Below are positions 42,281-52,105 of a DNA stretch of 64,000 nt, piece after piece; position 1 is the first letter of the stretch; every line of letters begins with the position of its first letter. The stretch comes from DATGLG01 sp035294245 (lineage in GTDB: Bacteria; Pseudomonadota; Alphaproteobacteria; JACZXZ01). The translations under genes were made by a program, and so were the position numbers. The DNA is taken from contig DATGLG010000034.1 of the NCBI GenBank assembly GCA_035294245.1, positions 21,487-85,486 of the forward strand. Direction: 5' to 3'. The notes below the pieces were generated by a model, which did not search any database, was not told the DNA's origin, and saw nothing but the letters and a program-made list of their open reading frames with translations.

Positions 42281-43510
42281 TCACGCTTCGCTCCGCTTGG
42301 CGGTGCTGCTGAGGAGGGTGCTTTTGAAGCCCGCTGTGGACAGCGCCGCGAGGATCTCGTCGACGTGCTGGCGGTTGCGCGTCTCGACGACCACGTCGAT
42401 GTCGGCCATCGTCACTGGAACGTCGTAATAGAGTCTCTGGTGGTAGACCTCGATGATATTGCCGCCAGTGGCGCCGATCAGCCCTGTCACCCGCGAGAGC
42501 ACGCCCGGCTCGTCGTTGAGCTCGATGCGGAGGCGCGCGAGCCGGCCGTCGCGCGCAATGCCGCGCATGAGAATCGAGGCGAGCATGCGCGAGTCGATAT
42601 TCCCGCCTGTGACGATCAACCCCACTCGCCGCCCGCGGAAGCGCTCGGGGTGGGCAAGGAGAGCTGCGAGCCCCGCGGCACCGGCGCCTTCGGCGACGAT
42701 CTTCTCGCATTCCACCATCATGTGGATTGCCCGCTCGATCGCCTCCTCGCCCACCAGGAGGATGTCGTCGACGAGCGCTTCGATGACAGGCCGGGTGAGG
42801 CGGCCGGGCCGCTTGACGGCGATGCCTTCGGCGATGGTGCTGCCGGCGGCGGTGGGCGGCAGCGCCTTGATCGCCTGGAGCATGGAGGGATAGAGCGCGG
42901 CCTCGACGCCGAATATCTCGATCCCGGGCGCGATCGCCTTCGCGGCCGTCGCGACCCCGGCGATCAATCCCCCGCCGCCGATGGGTACCACGAGACAGTC
43001 GAGCTGCGGGGCCGCCGCAAGCATCTCGAGGGCGACCGTGCCTTGTCCGGCGATCACCGCAAGATCGTCATAGGGGTGGATGAAGGTATAGCCCTTCCGC
43101 CGCAAGAGCTCGTCGGCGTGATCTGCCGCCTCGTTGAGATCGGCGCCGTGGAGGACGACCCGCGCGCCGAGCCGCCGCGTCTGCTCGGCCTTGATGAAGG
43201 GCGTCGCCTTGGGCATGACGATGGTCGCGGGAATCCCGAGCCGATGGGCATGATGCGCGACCCCCTGGGCATGGTTGCCCGCCGAGACCGCGATGACACC
43301 GGCCGCGCGTTCGCGTGCATCCAGACCGACCAGCTTGTTGAGCGCACCGCGATCCTTGAAGGAGCCGGTATATTGGCGATTCTCAAGCTTGAGGACGATC
43401 TCGGCGCCGATCAGCTCGCCGAGCCGGCGGGCCGGGAGCGTCGGCGTTTCGAGAATGGCGCCGCGCAGCGCCGCGGCGGCGGCGCGGATGTGATCAATGG
43501 TGAGGGTCAT
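42281..43510 (-). CDS. ilvA: Threonine ammonia-lyase (biodegradative/ACT type)
   Basis: This PLP enzyme deaminates threonine to 2-oxobutanoate. The 409-residue protein has Lys52 in NRQYTGSFKDRGALNKL, SAGNHAQGVAHHA, and the phosphate-binding glycine loop VPIGGGGLIAG. A single C-terminal ACT-like domain (about 325-409, with LNDEPGVLSRVTGLIGATGGN) suggests amino-acid control. It is shorter than the 500-residue E. coli IlvA and matches the single-ACT form common in alphaproteobacteria. Both this enzyme and the neighbouring gamma-lyase yield 2-oxobutanoate. Confidence 0.9.
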   Translation of the reverse strand: MTLTIDHIRAAAAALRGAILETPTLPARRLGELIGAEIVLKLENRQYTGSFKDRGALNKLVGLDARERAAGVIAVSAGNHAQGVAHHAHRLGIPATIVMPKATPFIKAEQTRRLGARVVLHGADLNEAADHADELLRRKGYTFIHPYDDLAVIAGQGTVALEMLAAAPQLDCLVVPIGGGGLIAGVATAAKAIAPGIEIFGVEAALYPSMLQAIKALPPTAAGSTIAEGIAVKRPGRLTRPVIEALVDDILLVGEEAIERAIHMMVECEKIVAEGAGAAGLAALLAHPERFRGRRVGLIVTGGNIDSRMLASILMRGIARDGRLARLRIELNDEPGVLSRVTGLIGATGGNIIEVYHQRLYYDVPVTMADIDVVVETRNRQHVDEILAALSTAGFKSTLLSSTAKRSEA

Positions 43511-43578
43511 GCTGTGCGGCGGCCTCCCACAACAGAATAGGCGCTGAACGGGGAGACGCGAAAGGTGGGCATTCGGGC

Positions 43579-45978
43579 TCAGCGCGGCACGAGCGTCAGG
43601 ACCTGGCCGCCCGCCTTCACGAGATCGTCGCGGCTTCCCGCGAGGCGGACGTAATCGAAGTCGCGCCAGCGGCGGGCCAGGCCGGTGAAGTGGCGCGAGA
43701 ACGGGTTTCCCGATTCGCCCGCCTCGATCATGAAGCGGGAATTGGAGAGATCGGCGAGATCATAAATCGCGCGGTAGCCGGCGCCATGGACATCCGCGAA
43801 GGGTGCCGCATCATCAGCCGGATCGTAGGCTCCGCGATTGACGGTATAGACGCCGCCATCGGCCGGGATCTGCACATCGATCAGGCGGCCGATCACCGGG
43901 ACGCGCTCGAAGACGCGGTGGCGGAATTGGGCCCGGTGGGCCTCGCCCCAGCGCCAGGACTGCCAATCCTTGCCGTAGCGCGCCGTGATCCAGGCGAGCG
44001 CGCGCTGCAGCGCCTCGGCGCTCCGGGCCCGGCAATCGGATAGGGATGGCGGTGCTCCGGGCTTGGCGCACCATCCGGGATGCTGGGTGAAAACCGAATG
44101 GACGAGCATCGCATGCGTGCCCACGAAATCAGGTGCGGCCTCGCCGAGCTTGTCGGCGAAGAGCAGGCGGTCCAGCTCGCGGAGCCATGCCGCGTAGATG
44201 AGGGGCTCCGGCCTGCCGCGCGCCATGGTGCCGTCCCATGCCCGCAGACGCTCGAGAATGGCCGCGGTTCGCGGATCCGTTGCCGGTACGTCGGTGAGAA
44301 AAGGCAGGAGCTGGCGAGCGGCGAGCGAGACGGCATCCGCCTGCAAGGCCGCGAAGCTCTCGACGCTCGCCTTGGACGAGCTCGCGAGAAGCTTGTCGAT
44401 GCGCTCGGCGCGATACGGCACGTCCCAGCCGTCGATGGTGATGGCATAGGGATAGCCGGGCGGGGTGACCTTGTTGTTCGCGTTGACGAGGCGTCCAACG
44501 GGCGGGTCGAGCTCGTGGGGGAGCGCCTCGAAGGGGATCGTGCCCGCCCAATCATACGCGCCGCTCCAGCCGGGGACGGGGAGCCTGCCGTCGCCCGCCT
44601 TGCGGATGGGGACCCAGCCGGCGGCGTAGAAGCCGATGTGGCCGTCCACATCCGCATAGGTGAGGTTCTGCTCCGGGGCCCCGAAATCCCGGAGAGCCGC
44701 GACGAACTCGTCCCAGTTCCTCGCCTTGTCGATGTGGTAGAGGGATTCGGCGATCCGATTGTCCGGACGCATCCAGGTGGCCGCGAGCGACACCACGGTG
44801 CCGCGCTCGGTCGCCTTGGCGAGGTCTTCGACGACGTCCGAGATCACCGGGCCATGCCGCGTCTCGCGCACGGTAAGCGTCACCGGTGCCGCGCCGCGTA
44901 CATTGATCTGCTCGGTGCGCGTACGGAAAGCGAGAGAGCCCTCCGGCGACAGATAGCGGCCGGGATTCTGGGGGTCGAGCTTCTCGATGAAGAGGTCCTC
45001 GACATTGCCGCCCGTCGTCGTCATTCCCCAGGCGATATGGTCGTTGTGCCCGAGGATGACGAGAGGAACTCCGGCGACGCTCGCGCCGGCCACATGCAGC
45101 CCCGGCGCGTCGATGCTGACCAGATACCAGAGCCCCGGAAGGCTGAAGGGGAGGTGAGGATCATTGGCGAGAAGGGGCTTGCCGGTCGAGCTATGGGCGC
45201 CGCTGACGGCCCAGGCGTTCGACGCGCCGCGGTGATCGAACGGGGACAGCGCCTCGGCCAGCCGATGGAAGGGCAGGCCGTCGAAGGCGCGGTCGCTAAA
45301 GGCAAGCGTGGTCGGCGCGCTGTCGGGATAGGGCGGCCAGAGCTGATCGACTTCGGCGGCCGGCAGGATCTTGAGCAGGTGCGCGCGAAGCAGCGCGCGG
45401 CGCCAATGCCCCGAAAGCTGCACCGATATCAGCTCACCCCAGAGCAGGGAATCGACGGGCCGCCAATGCTCGGGGGCGAGGCTGAGGAGCACGAATTCGG
45501 GCGGCCAAGCGCCATGATGGTGGTCAAGATAGGCGTTGACCCCCGCCGCATAGGCATCGAGCTTGGCGCGTATATCGGGGTGGAGATTGGCAAGCGCCGC
45601 CTCGGCCAGGCGCTCGAAGCCGTAGGTGCGGGCGATGCGATCGAGGGGAAGCGCCGCCATGCCGACGATCTCCGCGAGCCGGCCGGCCCCAACGCGGCGC
45701 ATCTGCTCCATCTGCCAGAGGCGGTCTTGGGCATGGACGAAACCGAGGGCGAAGGCGGCGTCCGTTTCCGATTGTGCGAAGATGTGCGGGATGCCGTCCT
45801 TGTCGCGGATGATCTCGACGGGATGGGCGAGCCCCGCGACGGCGATCTGTCCTTCGGTCTCGGGTAGCGAGGTCGAGAGCCAATACCATGCGCCGGCAAG
45901 GATCAGAACCAGCGGCAGGCTTACGATCAGAAGCGGTCGGACCAGCCAGCGGAAGAGAAAGCGGCGGGGCGATCTCAT
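43579..45978 (-). CDS. Penicillin acylase-family N-terminal nucleophile hydrolase
   Basis: This is an exported Ntn-hydrolase precursor of the penicillin amidase/acyl-homoserine lactone acylase family (799 aa). A signal anchor (about residues 12-34) precedes an alpha-chain region with VEIIRDKDGIPHIFAQ. The predicted autocleavage point is at Gly-Ala/Ser253 in HRGASNAWAVSG, which would expose Ser253 as the beta-chain nucleophile, and GKPLLANDPHL follows. Natural substrates range from beta-lactam side chains to acyl-homoserine lactones and lipopeptides; none is indicated by context. It stands alone between matB and ilvA on the minus strand. Confidence 0.9.
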   Translation of the reverse strand: MRSPRRFLFRWLVRPLLIVSLPLVLILAGAWYWLSTSLPETEGQIAVAGLAHPVEIIRDKDGIPHIFAQSETDAAFALGFVHAQDRLWQMEQMRRVGAGRLAEIVGMAALPLDRIARTYGFERLAEAALANLHPDIRAKLDAYAAGVNAYLDHHHGAWPPEFVLLSLAPEHWRPVDSLLWGELISVQLSGHWRRALLRAHLLKILPAAEVDQLWPPYPDSAPTTLAFSDRAFDGLPFHRLAEALSPFDHRGASNAWAVSGAHSSTGKPLLANDPHLPFSLPGLWYLVSIDAPGLHVAGASVAGVPLVILGHNDHIAWGMTTTGGNVEDLFIEKLDPQNPGRYLSPEGSLAFRTRTEQINVRGAAPVTLTVRETRHGPVISDVVEDLAKATERGTVVSLAATWMRPDNRIAESLYHIDKARNWDEFVAALRDFGAPEQNLTYADVDGHIGFYAAGWVPIRKAGDGRLPVPGWSGAYDWAGTIPFEALPHELDPPVGRLVNANNKVTPPGYPYAITIDGWDVPYRAERIDKLLASSSKASVESFAALQADAVSLAARQLLPFLTDVPATDPRTAAILERLRAWDGTMARGRPEPLIYAAWLRELDRLLFADKLGEAAPDFVGTHAMLVHSVFTQHPGWCAKPGAPPSLSDCRARSAEALQRALAWITARYGKDWQSWRWGEAHRAQFRHRVFERVPVIGRLIDVQIPADGGVYTVNRGAYDPADDAAPFADVHGAGYRAIYDLADLSNSRFMIEAGESGNPFSRHFTGLARRWRDFDYVRLAGSRDDLVKAGGQVLTLVPR

Positions 45979-46083
45979 GTCACGACTGTGCTGCCGTCGG
46001 CACCGACTGGGCGTCGATTCCGCATGCCCTTCCCTTCATTTAGCGCCGCGCGATGGCGCTCGAGGGCGTCGCGCCCGGCCACT

Positions 46084-47607
46084 TCAATGGGCGCCGGTAA
46101 AGCCGTCCCTGAAGCGATCGCGCAGCAGGTTCTTCTGGACCTTTCCCATTGTGTTTCGCGGAAGCTCGTCGATGAAATAGAGCTTCTTTGGCACCTTATA
46201 ATGAGCAAGCTCGCTTCGCAGGCGGGCGATGATGGCGTCTTCCGTCAGGTCGGCCCGGCCGGCCTTGCGCTTGATGGCGGCGGCGACCCCTTCCCCGAAA
46301 TCCGGATGGGGCACGCCGAAGACGGCAGATTCGTCGACCCCATCGATGCGGTCGATATAGCTCTCGACCTCCTTCGGATAGACGTTGTAGCCGCCGGAGA
46401 TGATCAGGTCCTTGGCGCGGCCGACGATCCAGACATAGCCTTCAGCGTCGATCTTGCCCATGTCGCCGGTGATGAAGAAGCCGTCCGGCCGGAACTCCTC
46501 CTTGGTCTTCTCCGGGTTGCGCCAATAGCCCTTGAAGACGTTCGGACCGCGCACCTCGATGATGCCGATCTCCCCCGGCGACAGCACTTTGCCATTGCCG
46601 TCGCAGACGCGGACCTCCACGCCGGACAGCGCCTTGCCGCAGCTTCCCGGGCGCTCGGCGCCGACGGGATTGGAAGTGTTCATCACGGTCTCGGTCATGC
46701 CGTAGCGTTCGACGAGGGCCTTGCCGATGCGCGCCTGAAAGCTCCGGAAGGTTTCTTCCAGAAGCGGCGCCGAGCCCGAGATGAAGATGCGAACGCCCCG
46801 GCACAGCTCGCGGGAAAAGGCGGCGTGCGAGAGCAGTCGCATGTAGTAGGTCGGAACCCCCATGAACACCGTCGCCTTGGGCAAGTTGCGGATCACCGCG
46901 TCCGCGTCGAAGCGCGGCAGGAAGATCACCCGGCATGGGTTGTAGAGGGAGAGATTGGTCGCGACGAAGAGCCCGTGGGCGTGGAAAATCGGCAAAGCGT
47001 GCAGCAACACGTCCCCCGGCTGGAACTGCCAGACCTTGTGTAGAGCCAGGGTGTTCGAGGCCAGATTGCCGTGGCTCAGCATGGCGCCCTTGGGGCGCCC
47101 CGTCGTCCCCGAGGTGTAGAGGATGCAGGCGATATCGTCGGCGCCCGTCGCTTCGATGTCGCTCTCCGGCGCGAGCCCGCGCGCTTGCGCGAGAAGGCTG
47201 CCATCGCCGTTCTGCCCAAGCGTGAGCAGTTGAGGGACATTCCGGGCCGCCGCGATCTCGCGGGCCTGACTCTCCGCCTCCGGCCGGCAGACGAGGAGCA
47301 CCGGCTCGGCGTCGCCGACGATGTAATCGACTTCGCCGCGCTGATAGGCCGTGTTCATCGGCAGAAAGATGGCACCGAAGCGCAGGCAGGCGACGTAGAG
47401 GAAGATCGCCTCGGGGGACTTCTCGACCTGCACGGCGATACGGTCGCCTCGGCGGACGCCGAGCTTCCGAAAAAGCGCGCATATGCGGCCGGAACCCGCC
47501 TCGAGATCGGCAAAGCTATAAAGCTTACCCTCCTCCAACTCCAAGAAGGGCATCGACAAGTCCTTGGGGAAGCGGCTGCGGAACAATGCGTAGCAGTTTT
47601 CGTTCAT
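46084..47607 (-). CDS. matB: Malonyl-CoA synthetase (acyl-activating enzyme)
   Basis: This ANL-superfamily AMP-forming ligase (507 aa) shows A3 YTSGTTGRPKGAMLSHGN, A5 ERYGMTET, A7 FFITGDMGKID and the catalytic lysine in the C-terminal PRNTMGKVQKNLL. Overall pattern and the conserved middle segments match rhizobial MatB, which activates malonate (and methylmalonate). matA (decarboxylase) and matC (carrier) are not adjacent, so malonyl-CoA may feed fatty acid or polyketide synthesis. Other small dicarboxylates are possible substrates, including oxalate-like acids handled by related plant AAE3 enzymes. Confidence 0.85.
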   Translation of the reverse strand: MNENCYALFRSRFPKDLSMPFLELEEGKLYSFADLEAGSGRICALFRKLGVRRGDRIAVQVEKSPEAIFLYVACLRFGAIFLPMNTAYQRGEVDYIVGDAEPVLLVCRPEAESQAREIAAARNVPQLLTLGQNGDGSLLAQARGLAPESDIEATGADDIACILYTSGTTGRPKGAMLSHGNLASNTLALHKVWQFQPGDVLLHALPIFHAHGLFVATNLSLYNPCRVIFLPRFDADAVIRNLPKATVFMGVPTYYMRLLSHAAFSRELCRGVRIFISGSAPLLEETFRSFQARIGKALVERYGMTETVMNTSNPVGAERPGSCGKALSGVEVRVCDGNGKVLSPGEIGIIEVRGPNVFKGYWRNPEKTKEEFRPDGFFITGDMGKIDAEGYVWIVGRAKDLIISGGYNVYPKEVESYIDRIDGVDESAVFGVPHPDFGEGVAAAIKRKAGRADLTEDAIIARLRSELAHYKVPKKLYFIDELPRNTMGKVQKNLLRDRFRDGFTGAH

Positions 47608-47770
47608 CGGCTGGCACCAAGGCGGCTTGCGACAGACGCTCTGCGCAGGCGGGGAGCTTGCTGCTTACAACAGCCGAGCCCCGGGATCAACCGAGAGGCG
47701 CCGCTCCCGTCGCTCTTTCCGGCTTGCGCCCGGCAGGATAGGGTGCTGCCGAAGCGGCGAGGAGCGAGAC

Positions 47771-48631
47771 ATGGATGCGAAGCCAAGAGAGTGCAGTTAT
47801 CTCGGATTGAGCCGGAGCGGGTTTCATCGCATCGCCTATGTCGAATGGGGCGAGCCGTCCAACCGCCGTACCCTCGTCTGCGTGCATGGCTTGACGCGAA
47901 ACGGCCGCGATTTCGACACCCTCGCGGCGGCGATGGCGGATGCGTACCGGGTTGCCTGCCCCGATGTGGTTGGCCGCGGTCGCAGCGAATGGCTCGCCGA
48001 CAAGACCGGCTACGACATGCCCCAATACTGCGCCGATCTGAACGCGCTCCTGGCGCGGCTCGACGGCGATTCGGTCGACTGGCTGGGGACGTCCATGGGC
48101 GGGCTCATCGGCATGGCGCTTGCGGCCCTGCCCGGCGCGCCGATCCGCCGGCTGATCTTGAACGACATTGGCCCTTTCATTCCCAAATCCGCGCTCGAGC
48201 GGATCGCCCTCTTCGTCGGCAAGGACCCGCAGTTTCCCGATCTGGCGGCGGCGGAATCCTACATGCGCGAGGTCTCGGCGCCGTTCGGCAGGCTCAGTGA
48301 TCGCCAATGGCACCATCTCACGATCCACGCTGTGAAGCAGGTTGCCGATGGCGGCTGGCGCCTGCGCTATGACCCGGCGATCGGCGATGCGTTTCGGCAG
48401 AGCGAGATCAAGGACGTCGATCTATGGGCCTTATGGGATCGCATATCCTGCCCGGTGCTGGTCCTGCGTGGAAGGAATTCCGATCTGCTCTTACCGGAAA
48501 CCACGGCGGAGATGGCCCGGCGCGGGCCCAAGTCGCGCTGCGTCGAATTTCCCGATTGCGGCCATGCGCCGGCTCTGATGGCGCCCGAGCAGATTGCTGT
48601 CGTTCGCGAGTTTCTGCTCAGCCCGCCTTGA
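47771..48631 (+). CDS. Alpha/beta hydrolase (paralogue of the one at 19119-19985)
   Basis: This alpha/beta-hydrolase (286 aa) has the oxyanion motif VCVHGLTRNGRDFD, the nucleophile Ser108 in WLGTSMGGLIG, an acid residue in RGRNSDLLLP and the histidine in CGHAPALMAP. The ATG at 47771 follows GGAGCGAGAC. It is divergent from matB across 163 bases and overlaps the convergent hemB gene by 14 bases. Segment order and several motifs are shared with the other hydrolase in the window, so both likely belong to one subfamily of unknown substrate. Confidence 0.85.
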   Translation: MDAKPRECSYLGLSRSGFHRIAYVEWGEPSNRRTLVCVHGLTRNGRDFDTLAAAMADAYRVACPDVVGRGRSEWLADKTGYDMPQYCADLNALLARLDGDSVDWLGTSMGGLIGMALAALPGAPIRRLILNDIGPFIPKSALERIALFVGKDPQFPDLAAAESYMREVSAPFGRLSDRQWHHLTIHAVKQVADGGWRLRYDPAIGDAFRQSEIKDVDLWALWDRISCPVLVLRGRNSDLLLPETTAEMARRGPKSRCVEFPDCGHAPALMAPEQIAVVREFLLSPP

Positions 48632-49682
48632 GCAGCTTCGCTGCCTCAACGGCGAAATAGGTGAGAATGCCGTCGGCGCCTGCCCGCTTGAAGCCGAGCA
48701 GGCTTTCGAGCACGACACGATCGTTATCGAGCCACCCGTTGCGCGCGGCACCCTTGAGCATCGCATATTCCCCGCTCACCTGATAGGCGAAGGTCGGCAC
48801 CTTGAAGGTCTCCTTCACCCGCCGCACGATGTCCAGATAGGGCATGCCCGGCTTGACCATGACCATGTCGGCGCCTTCTGCGAGGTCGAGGGCTACCTCG
48901 CGCAGCGCCTCGTCGGAATTCGCGGGGTCCATCTGATAGGTGCGCTTGTCGCCCGTGAGCGCCTTGATCGAGCCGATGGCGTCGCGGAACGGACCGTAGA
49001 AGGCCGAGGCGTATTTCGCCGCGTAGGACATGATCCGCACATGGTCGAAGCCGCTCCGATCGAGGGCCTGGCGGATTGCGCCCACGCGGCCATCCATCAT
49101 GTCGGAGGGGGCGATGATGTCGCAGCCGGCCTCGGCCTGAACCAGGGATTGCCGGCACAACATCTCGACGGTCTCGTCGTTCGCCACGTAGCCGTCGCGC
49201 AACAGGCCGTCGTGGCCGTGGCTCGTATAAGGATCGAGGGCGACGTCGCATATCATGCCGATCTCGGGATGCGCCGCCTTGAGTGCGCGCACGGCGCGGC
49301 AGACGAGATTCTCGGGGTTGATCGCCTCCTCGCCGTCCTCGGTCTTGCGCCGGGGGTCGGTCTGGGGAAAGAGCGCCACGGCCGGGATACCCAGCGTCTT
49401 CGCCTCGTCGACGGCTTCGACGAGCACGTCGACGGATAGCCGGTCGACTCCCGGCATCGAGGGGACCGCCTCGCGCAGGCCCTTGCCCTCGCGCACAAAG
49501 ACAGGCCAGATGAGGTCGTCCGCCGAGAGCCTGTGCTCGGCGACGAGGCGCCGTGTCCAGGAATCGATACGGTTGCGGCGCATCCTTACGCGCGGATAGG
49601 CGCCGGGTGGCGGCTCCTTCGCATCCGCCGGGGTCACGCGGCCGATGGCGGGGCGAAATCTGGGCTTCGACTGCTCGTTCAT
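48618..49682 (-). CDS. hemB: Delta-aminolevulinic acid dehydratase (porphobilinogen synthase)
   Basis: HemB condenses two 5-aminolevulinate molecules to porphobilinogen. The 354-residue barrel has the two active-site lysines in MSYAAKYASAFYG and VMVKPGMPYLD. The metal-binding stretch reads DVALDPYTSHGHDG, with Asp and Ala in place of the zinc-binding cysteines, so it belongs to the Mg/K-type or non-zinc subgroup, as in rhizobial enzymes. The conserved arginine-rich arm precedes the barrel. It converges with the alpha/beta-hydrolase gene (14-base overlap) and is divergent from the valine-degradation operon. Confidence 0.96.
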   Translation of the reverse strand: MNEQSKPRFRPAIGRVTPADAKEPPPGAYPRVRMRRNRIDSWTRRLVAEHRLSADDLIWPVFVREGKGLREAVPSMPGVDRLSVDVLVEAVDEAKTLGIPAVALFPQTDPRRKTEDGEEAINPENLVCRAVRALKAAHPEIGMICDVALDPYTSHGHDGLLRDGYVANDETVEMLCRQSLVQAEAGCDIIAPSDMMDGRVGAIRQALDRSGFDHVRIMSYAAKYASAFYGPFRDAIGSIKALTGDKRTYQMDPANSDEALREVALDLAEGADMVMVKPGMPYLDIVRRVKETFKVPTFAYQVSGEYAMLKGAARNGWLDNDRVVLESLLGFKRAGADGILTYFAVEAAKLLKAG

Positions 49683-49834
49683 GAGCGCAGAATCGCATAG
49701 AACCAGCGGCGAAACCAGAGCGCAGGACGCCGCAGGCGTCCCGCATTGACAGGGGTCCGCCCCCCGGTATGATCGACGCCGCCGCGCGCCTGCGCGGACG
49801 CGACGACGGTCGTCCTGCCGGTGCAGGAGCAGCC

Positions 49835-50980
49835 ATGGATTTCACCCTATCGGAGGAGCAGCTCGCGTTCCAGGCGACGGCGCGGCAATTCGCCACCCAG
49901 GAGATGGCGCCACACGCGGCCCGATGGGACGAGGAGAAGATTTTCCCCGAGGAGACGTTGCGCAAGGCCGCGACCCTTGGCTTCGGCGGCATCTATGTGC
50001 GCGACGATGTGGGGGGCGCCAATCTCTCCCGGCTCGACGCGGCGGTGATCTTCGAGGAGCTCGCGGCCGCTTGCCCCTCGACGGCGGCCTATATCTCGAT
50101 CCACAACATGGCGTGCTGGATGATCGACGAGTTCGGTAGTGACGCCCAGCGCCGCCGCCGGCTCCCCCCGCTCGCCAGCATGAGGCATTTCGCAAGCTAC
50201 TGCCTGACGGAGCCCGGCGCCGGCTCGGATGCGGCAGCGCTCAGGACGCGCGCCGAGCGGCGGCGCGATCATTACGTAGTGAACGGCAGCAAAGCCTTCA
50301 TCTCGGGAGGCGGCCGCAGCGATGTCTATGTCGTGATGGTGCGCACCGGCGAGGACGGCCCACGCGGGATCTCGACCCTGGTCGTGGAAAAAGGCACGCC
50401 CGGGCTTTCCTTCGGAAAGCAGGAGCGGAAGCTCGGCTGGAACAGCCAGCCGACGGCGATGGTCATGTTCGAGGATTGCCGCGTGCCCGTCGAAAACCGC
50501 CTCGGCGCCGAGGGGGACGGCTTCAAGATCGCCATGATGGGCCTCGATGGCGGTCGCATCAATATCGGCGCTTGCTCGATCGGCGCCGCCCGGGCAGCAC
50601 TCGATGCGGCACGGGAGCATATGCAAATACGCGAGCAGTTCGGGCGGAAGCTCTCGGAATTCCAGGCGCTCCAGTTCCGCCTCGCCGACATGGCGACGGA
50701 GCTGGAGGCGGCACGGCTCATGATCCATCGCGCCGCGACCCTGCTCGACGCGCGTGATCCGCAGGCGCGGGTCCATTGCGCGATGGCCAAGCGCTTCGCC
50801 ACCGATGTGGGCTTCGAGGTGTGCAACCAGGCGCTCCAGCTCCATGGCGGCTACGGCTATCTCAAGGACTATCCGATCGAGCGCTATCTGCGCGACTTGC
50901 GCGTGCACCAGATCCTCGAGGGCAGCAACGAGATCATGCGCCTTATCGTGGCGCGCCGGCTGCTCGGGCAGGCCAACTGA
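49835..50980 (+). CDS. Acyl-CoA dehydrogenase, probable isobutyryl-CoA dehydrogenase
   Basis: This FAD-dependent acyl-CoA dehydrogenase (381 aa) starts MDFTLSEEQLAFQ and has CLTEPGAGSDAAALRT in the FAD-binding region, the REQFGRKLSEFQALQF segment, and the catalytic glutamate in HQILEGSNEIMR. The first enzyme of a three-gene valine-degradation unit would oxidise isobutyryl-CoA to methacrylyl-CoA; resemblance to ACAD8 and the neighbours support that. The frame opens upstream at 49769, but the ATG at 49835 follows CAGGAGCAGCC and matches the family N-terminus. Confidence 0.9.
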   Translation: MDFTLSEEQLAFQATARQFATQEMAPHAARWDEEKIFPEETLRKAATLGFGGIYVRDDVGGANLSRLDAAVIFEELAAACPSTAAYISIHNMACWMIDEFGSDAQRRRRLPPLASMRHFASYCLTEPGAGSDAAALRTRAERRRDHYVVNGSKAFISGGGRSDVYVVMVRTGEDGPRGISTLVVEKGTPGLSFGKQERKLGWNSQPTAMVMFEDCRVPVENRLGAEGDGFKIAMMGLDGGRINIGACSIGAARAALDAAREHMQIREQFGRKLSEFQALQFRLADMATELEAARLMIHRAATLLDARDPQARVHCAMAKRFATDVGFEVCNQALQLHGGYGYLKDYPIERYLRDLRVHQILEGSNEIMRLIVARRLLGQAN

Positions 50981-50992
50981 AGGCGACATTGA

Positions 50993-52069
50993 ATGAACGA
51001 CATGGGAGTCGAGACGGCGGCGGGCGACATTCTGTTCGAGCGGCGCGGCCCGCTCGGCCTCATAACGCTCAACCGGCCCAAGGCGCTCAACGCGCTCACC
51101 CTCGCGATGATGAGCGCTCTCGACCCTCGCCTCGACGAGTGGGAAGCCGATCCTGATATCCATGCCGTCGTGATCCAGGGCGCCGGGGAGCGCGCTTTTT
51201 GCGCAGGCGGCGACATTCGCGCCCTTTATGAATCGCGCGCAAAGGGCGATCGGTGCTATCGAGCCGCCTTCTATCGCGAGGAATACAGCCAGAACCGCCG
51301 CATCTTCCGCTTCAAGAAGCCCTATATCGCGCTCATCGACGGCATCACGATGGGTGGCGGTGTGGGGCTCTCGGTCCACGGCACCTATCGCGTGGCGACC
51401 GAGCACACGCTCTTTGCCATGCCGGAAACCGGCATCGGGCTTTTTCCAGATGTGGGGGGCGGCTATTTCCTGCCGCGCCTGCCGGGCCAGCTCGGGATGT
51501 ATCTTGGCCTCACCGGCCACCGCATAAAGGGAGCGGACTGCCTCTATGCGGGGATCGCCACTCATTATGCCGCAAGCGACAGGCTCCCGGCGCTGCTCGC
51601 GGCGCTCGAAGCCGCCGATTTCGGGAAAGCGCCAAATGCCGTCCGCGACATACTCGCCCGCTTCGCGAGTGATCCCGGTCCGGCGCCGCTCGCAGGGCAT
51701 CGCGCCGAGATCGACCGCTGCTTCGCTCCCGATTCCATCGAGGGCATCTTGAACGCGCTCGATGCGGCAGGCACACCCTGGGCGCAAGAGACGCGCCGGA
51801 CATTGGCGACGAAATCGCCGACCTCGTTGAAATTGACCTTCCGTCAGCTTCGCGAAGGCAAGCGCCTCGATTTCGAGGCCGTGATGATCATGGAATATCG
51901 CCTGTGCCAGTACTGCATGGACGGGCACGACTTCTTCGAGGGCGTGCGCGCAGTCCTCATCGACAAGGACAATATGCCGAGCTGGAGTCCCCCGTCGCTC
52001 GCGGAGGTGCGCGACGAGGAGATCGCCCGAGCTTTCGCGCCGCGCGATGACGACCTTCGATTCGATTGA
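50993..52069 (+). CDS. 3-hydroxyisobutyryl-CoA hydrolase (or enoyl-CoA hydratase-family protein)
   Basis: This crotonase-superfamily protein (358 aa) has the length and motifs of 3-hydroxyisobutyryl-CoA hydrolase: the oxyanion segment AFCAGGDIRALYE, ITMGGGVGLSVHG, and MPETGIGLFPDVGGGYFLPR with the catalytic Glu and Asp. It would release free 3-hydroxyisobutyrate from its CoA ester in valine breakdown. It begins 12 bases after the acyl-CoA dehydrogenase gene with GAAGG before the ATG. The methacrylyl-CoA hydratase step that links the two enzymes is not encoded here and could be supplied by a general enoyl-CoA hydratase. Confidence 0.9.
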   Translation: MNDMGVETAAGDILFERRGPLGLITLNRPKALNALTLAMMSALDPRLDEWEADPDIHAVVIQGAGERAFCAGGDIRALYESRAKGDRCYRAAFYREEYSQNRRIFRFKKPYIALIDGITMGGGVGLSVHGTYRVATEHTLFAMPETGIGLFPDVGGGYFLPRLPGQLGMYLGLTGHRIKGADCLYAGIATHYAASDRLPALLAALEAADFGKAPNAVRDILARFASDPGPAPLAGHRAEIDRCFAPDSIEGILNALDAAGTPWAQETRRTLATKSPTSLKLTFRQLREGKRLDFEAVMIMEYRLCQYCMDGHDFFEGVRAVLIDKDNMPSWSPPSLAEVRDEEIARAFAPRDDDLRFD

Positions 52070-52105
52070 GAGGCGCGGGACATAACGATCGGGGAGGAGC
52101 ATGGG

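Noticed and set aside
46084..47607. matB product as the oxalate-activating enzyme
   Set aside because: It is about 34 kb from frc, has no copy of the 17-bp operator upstream, and matches malonyl-CoA synthetases. It stays a remote alternative only.
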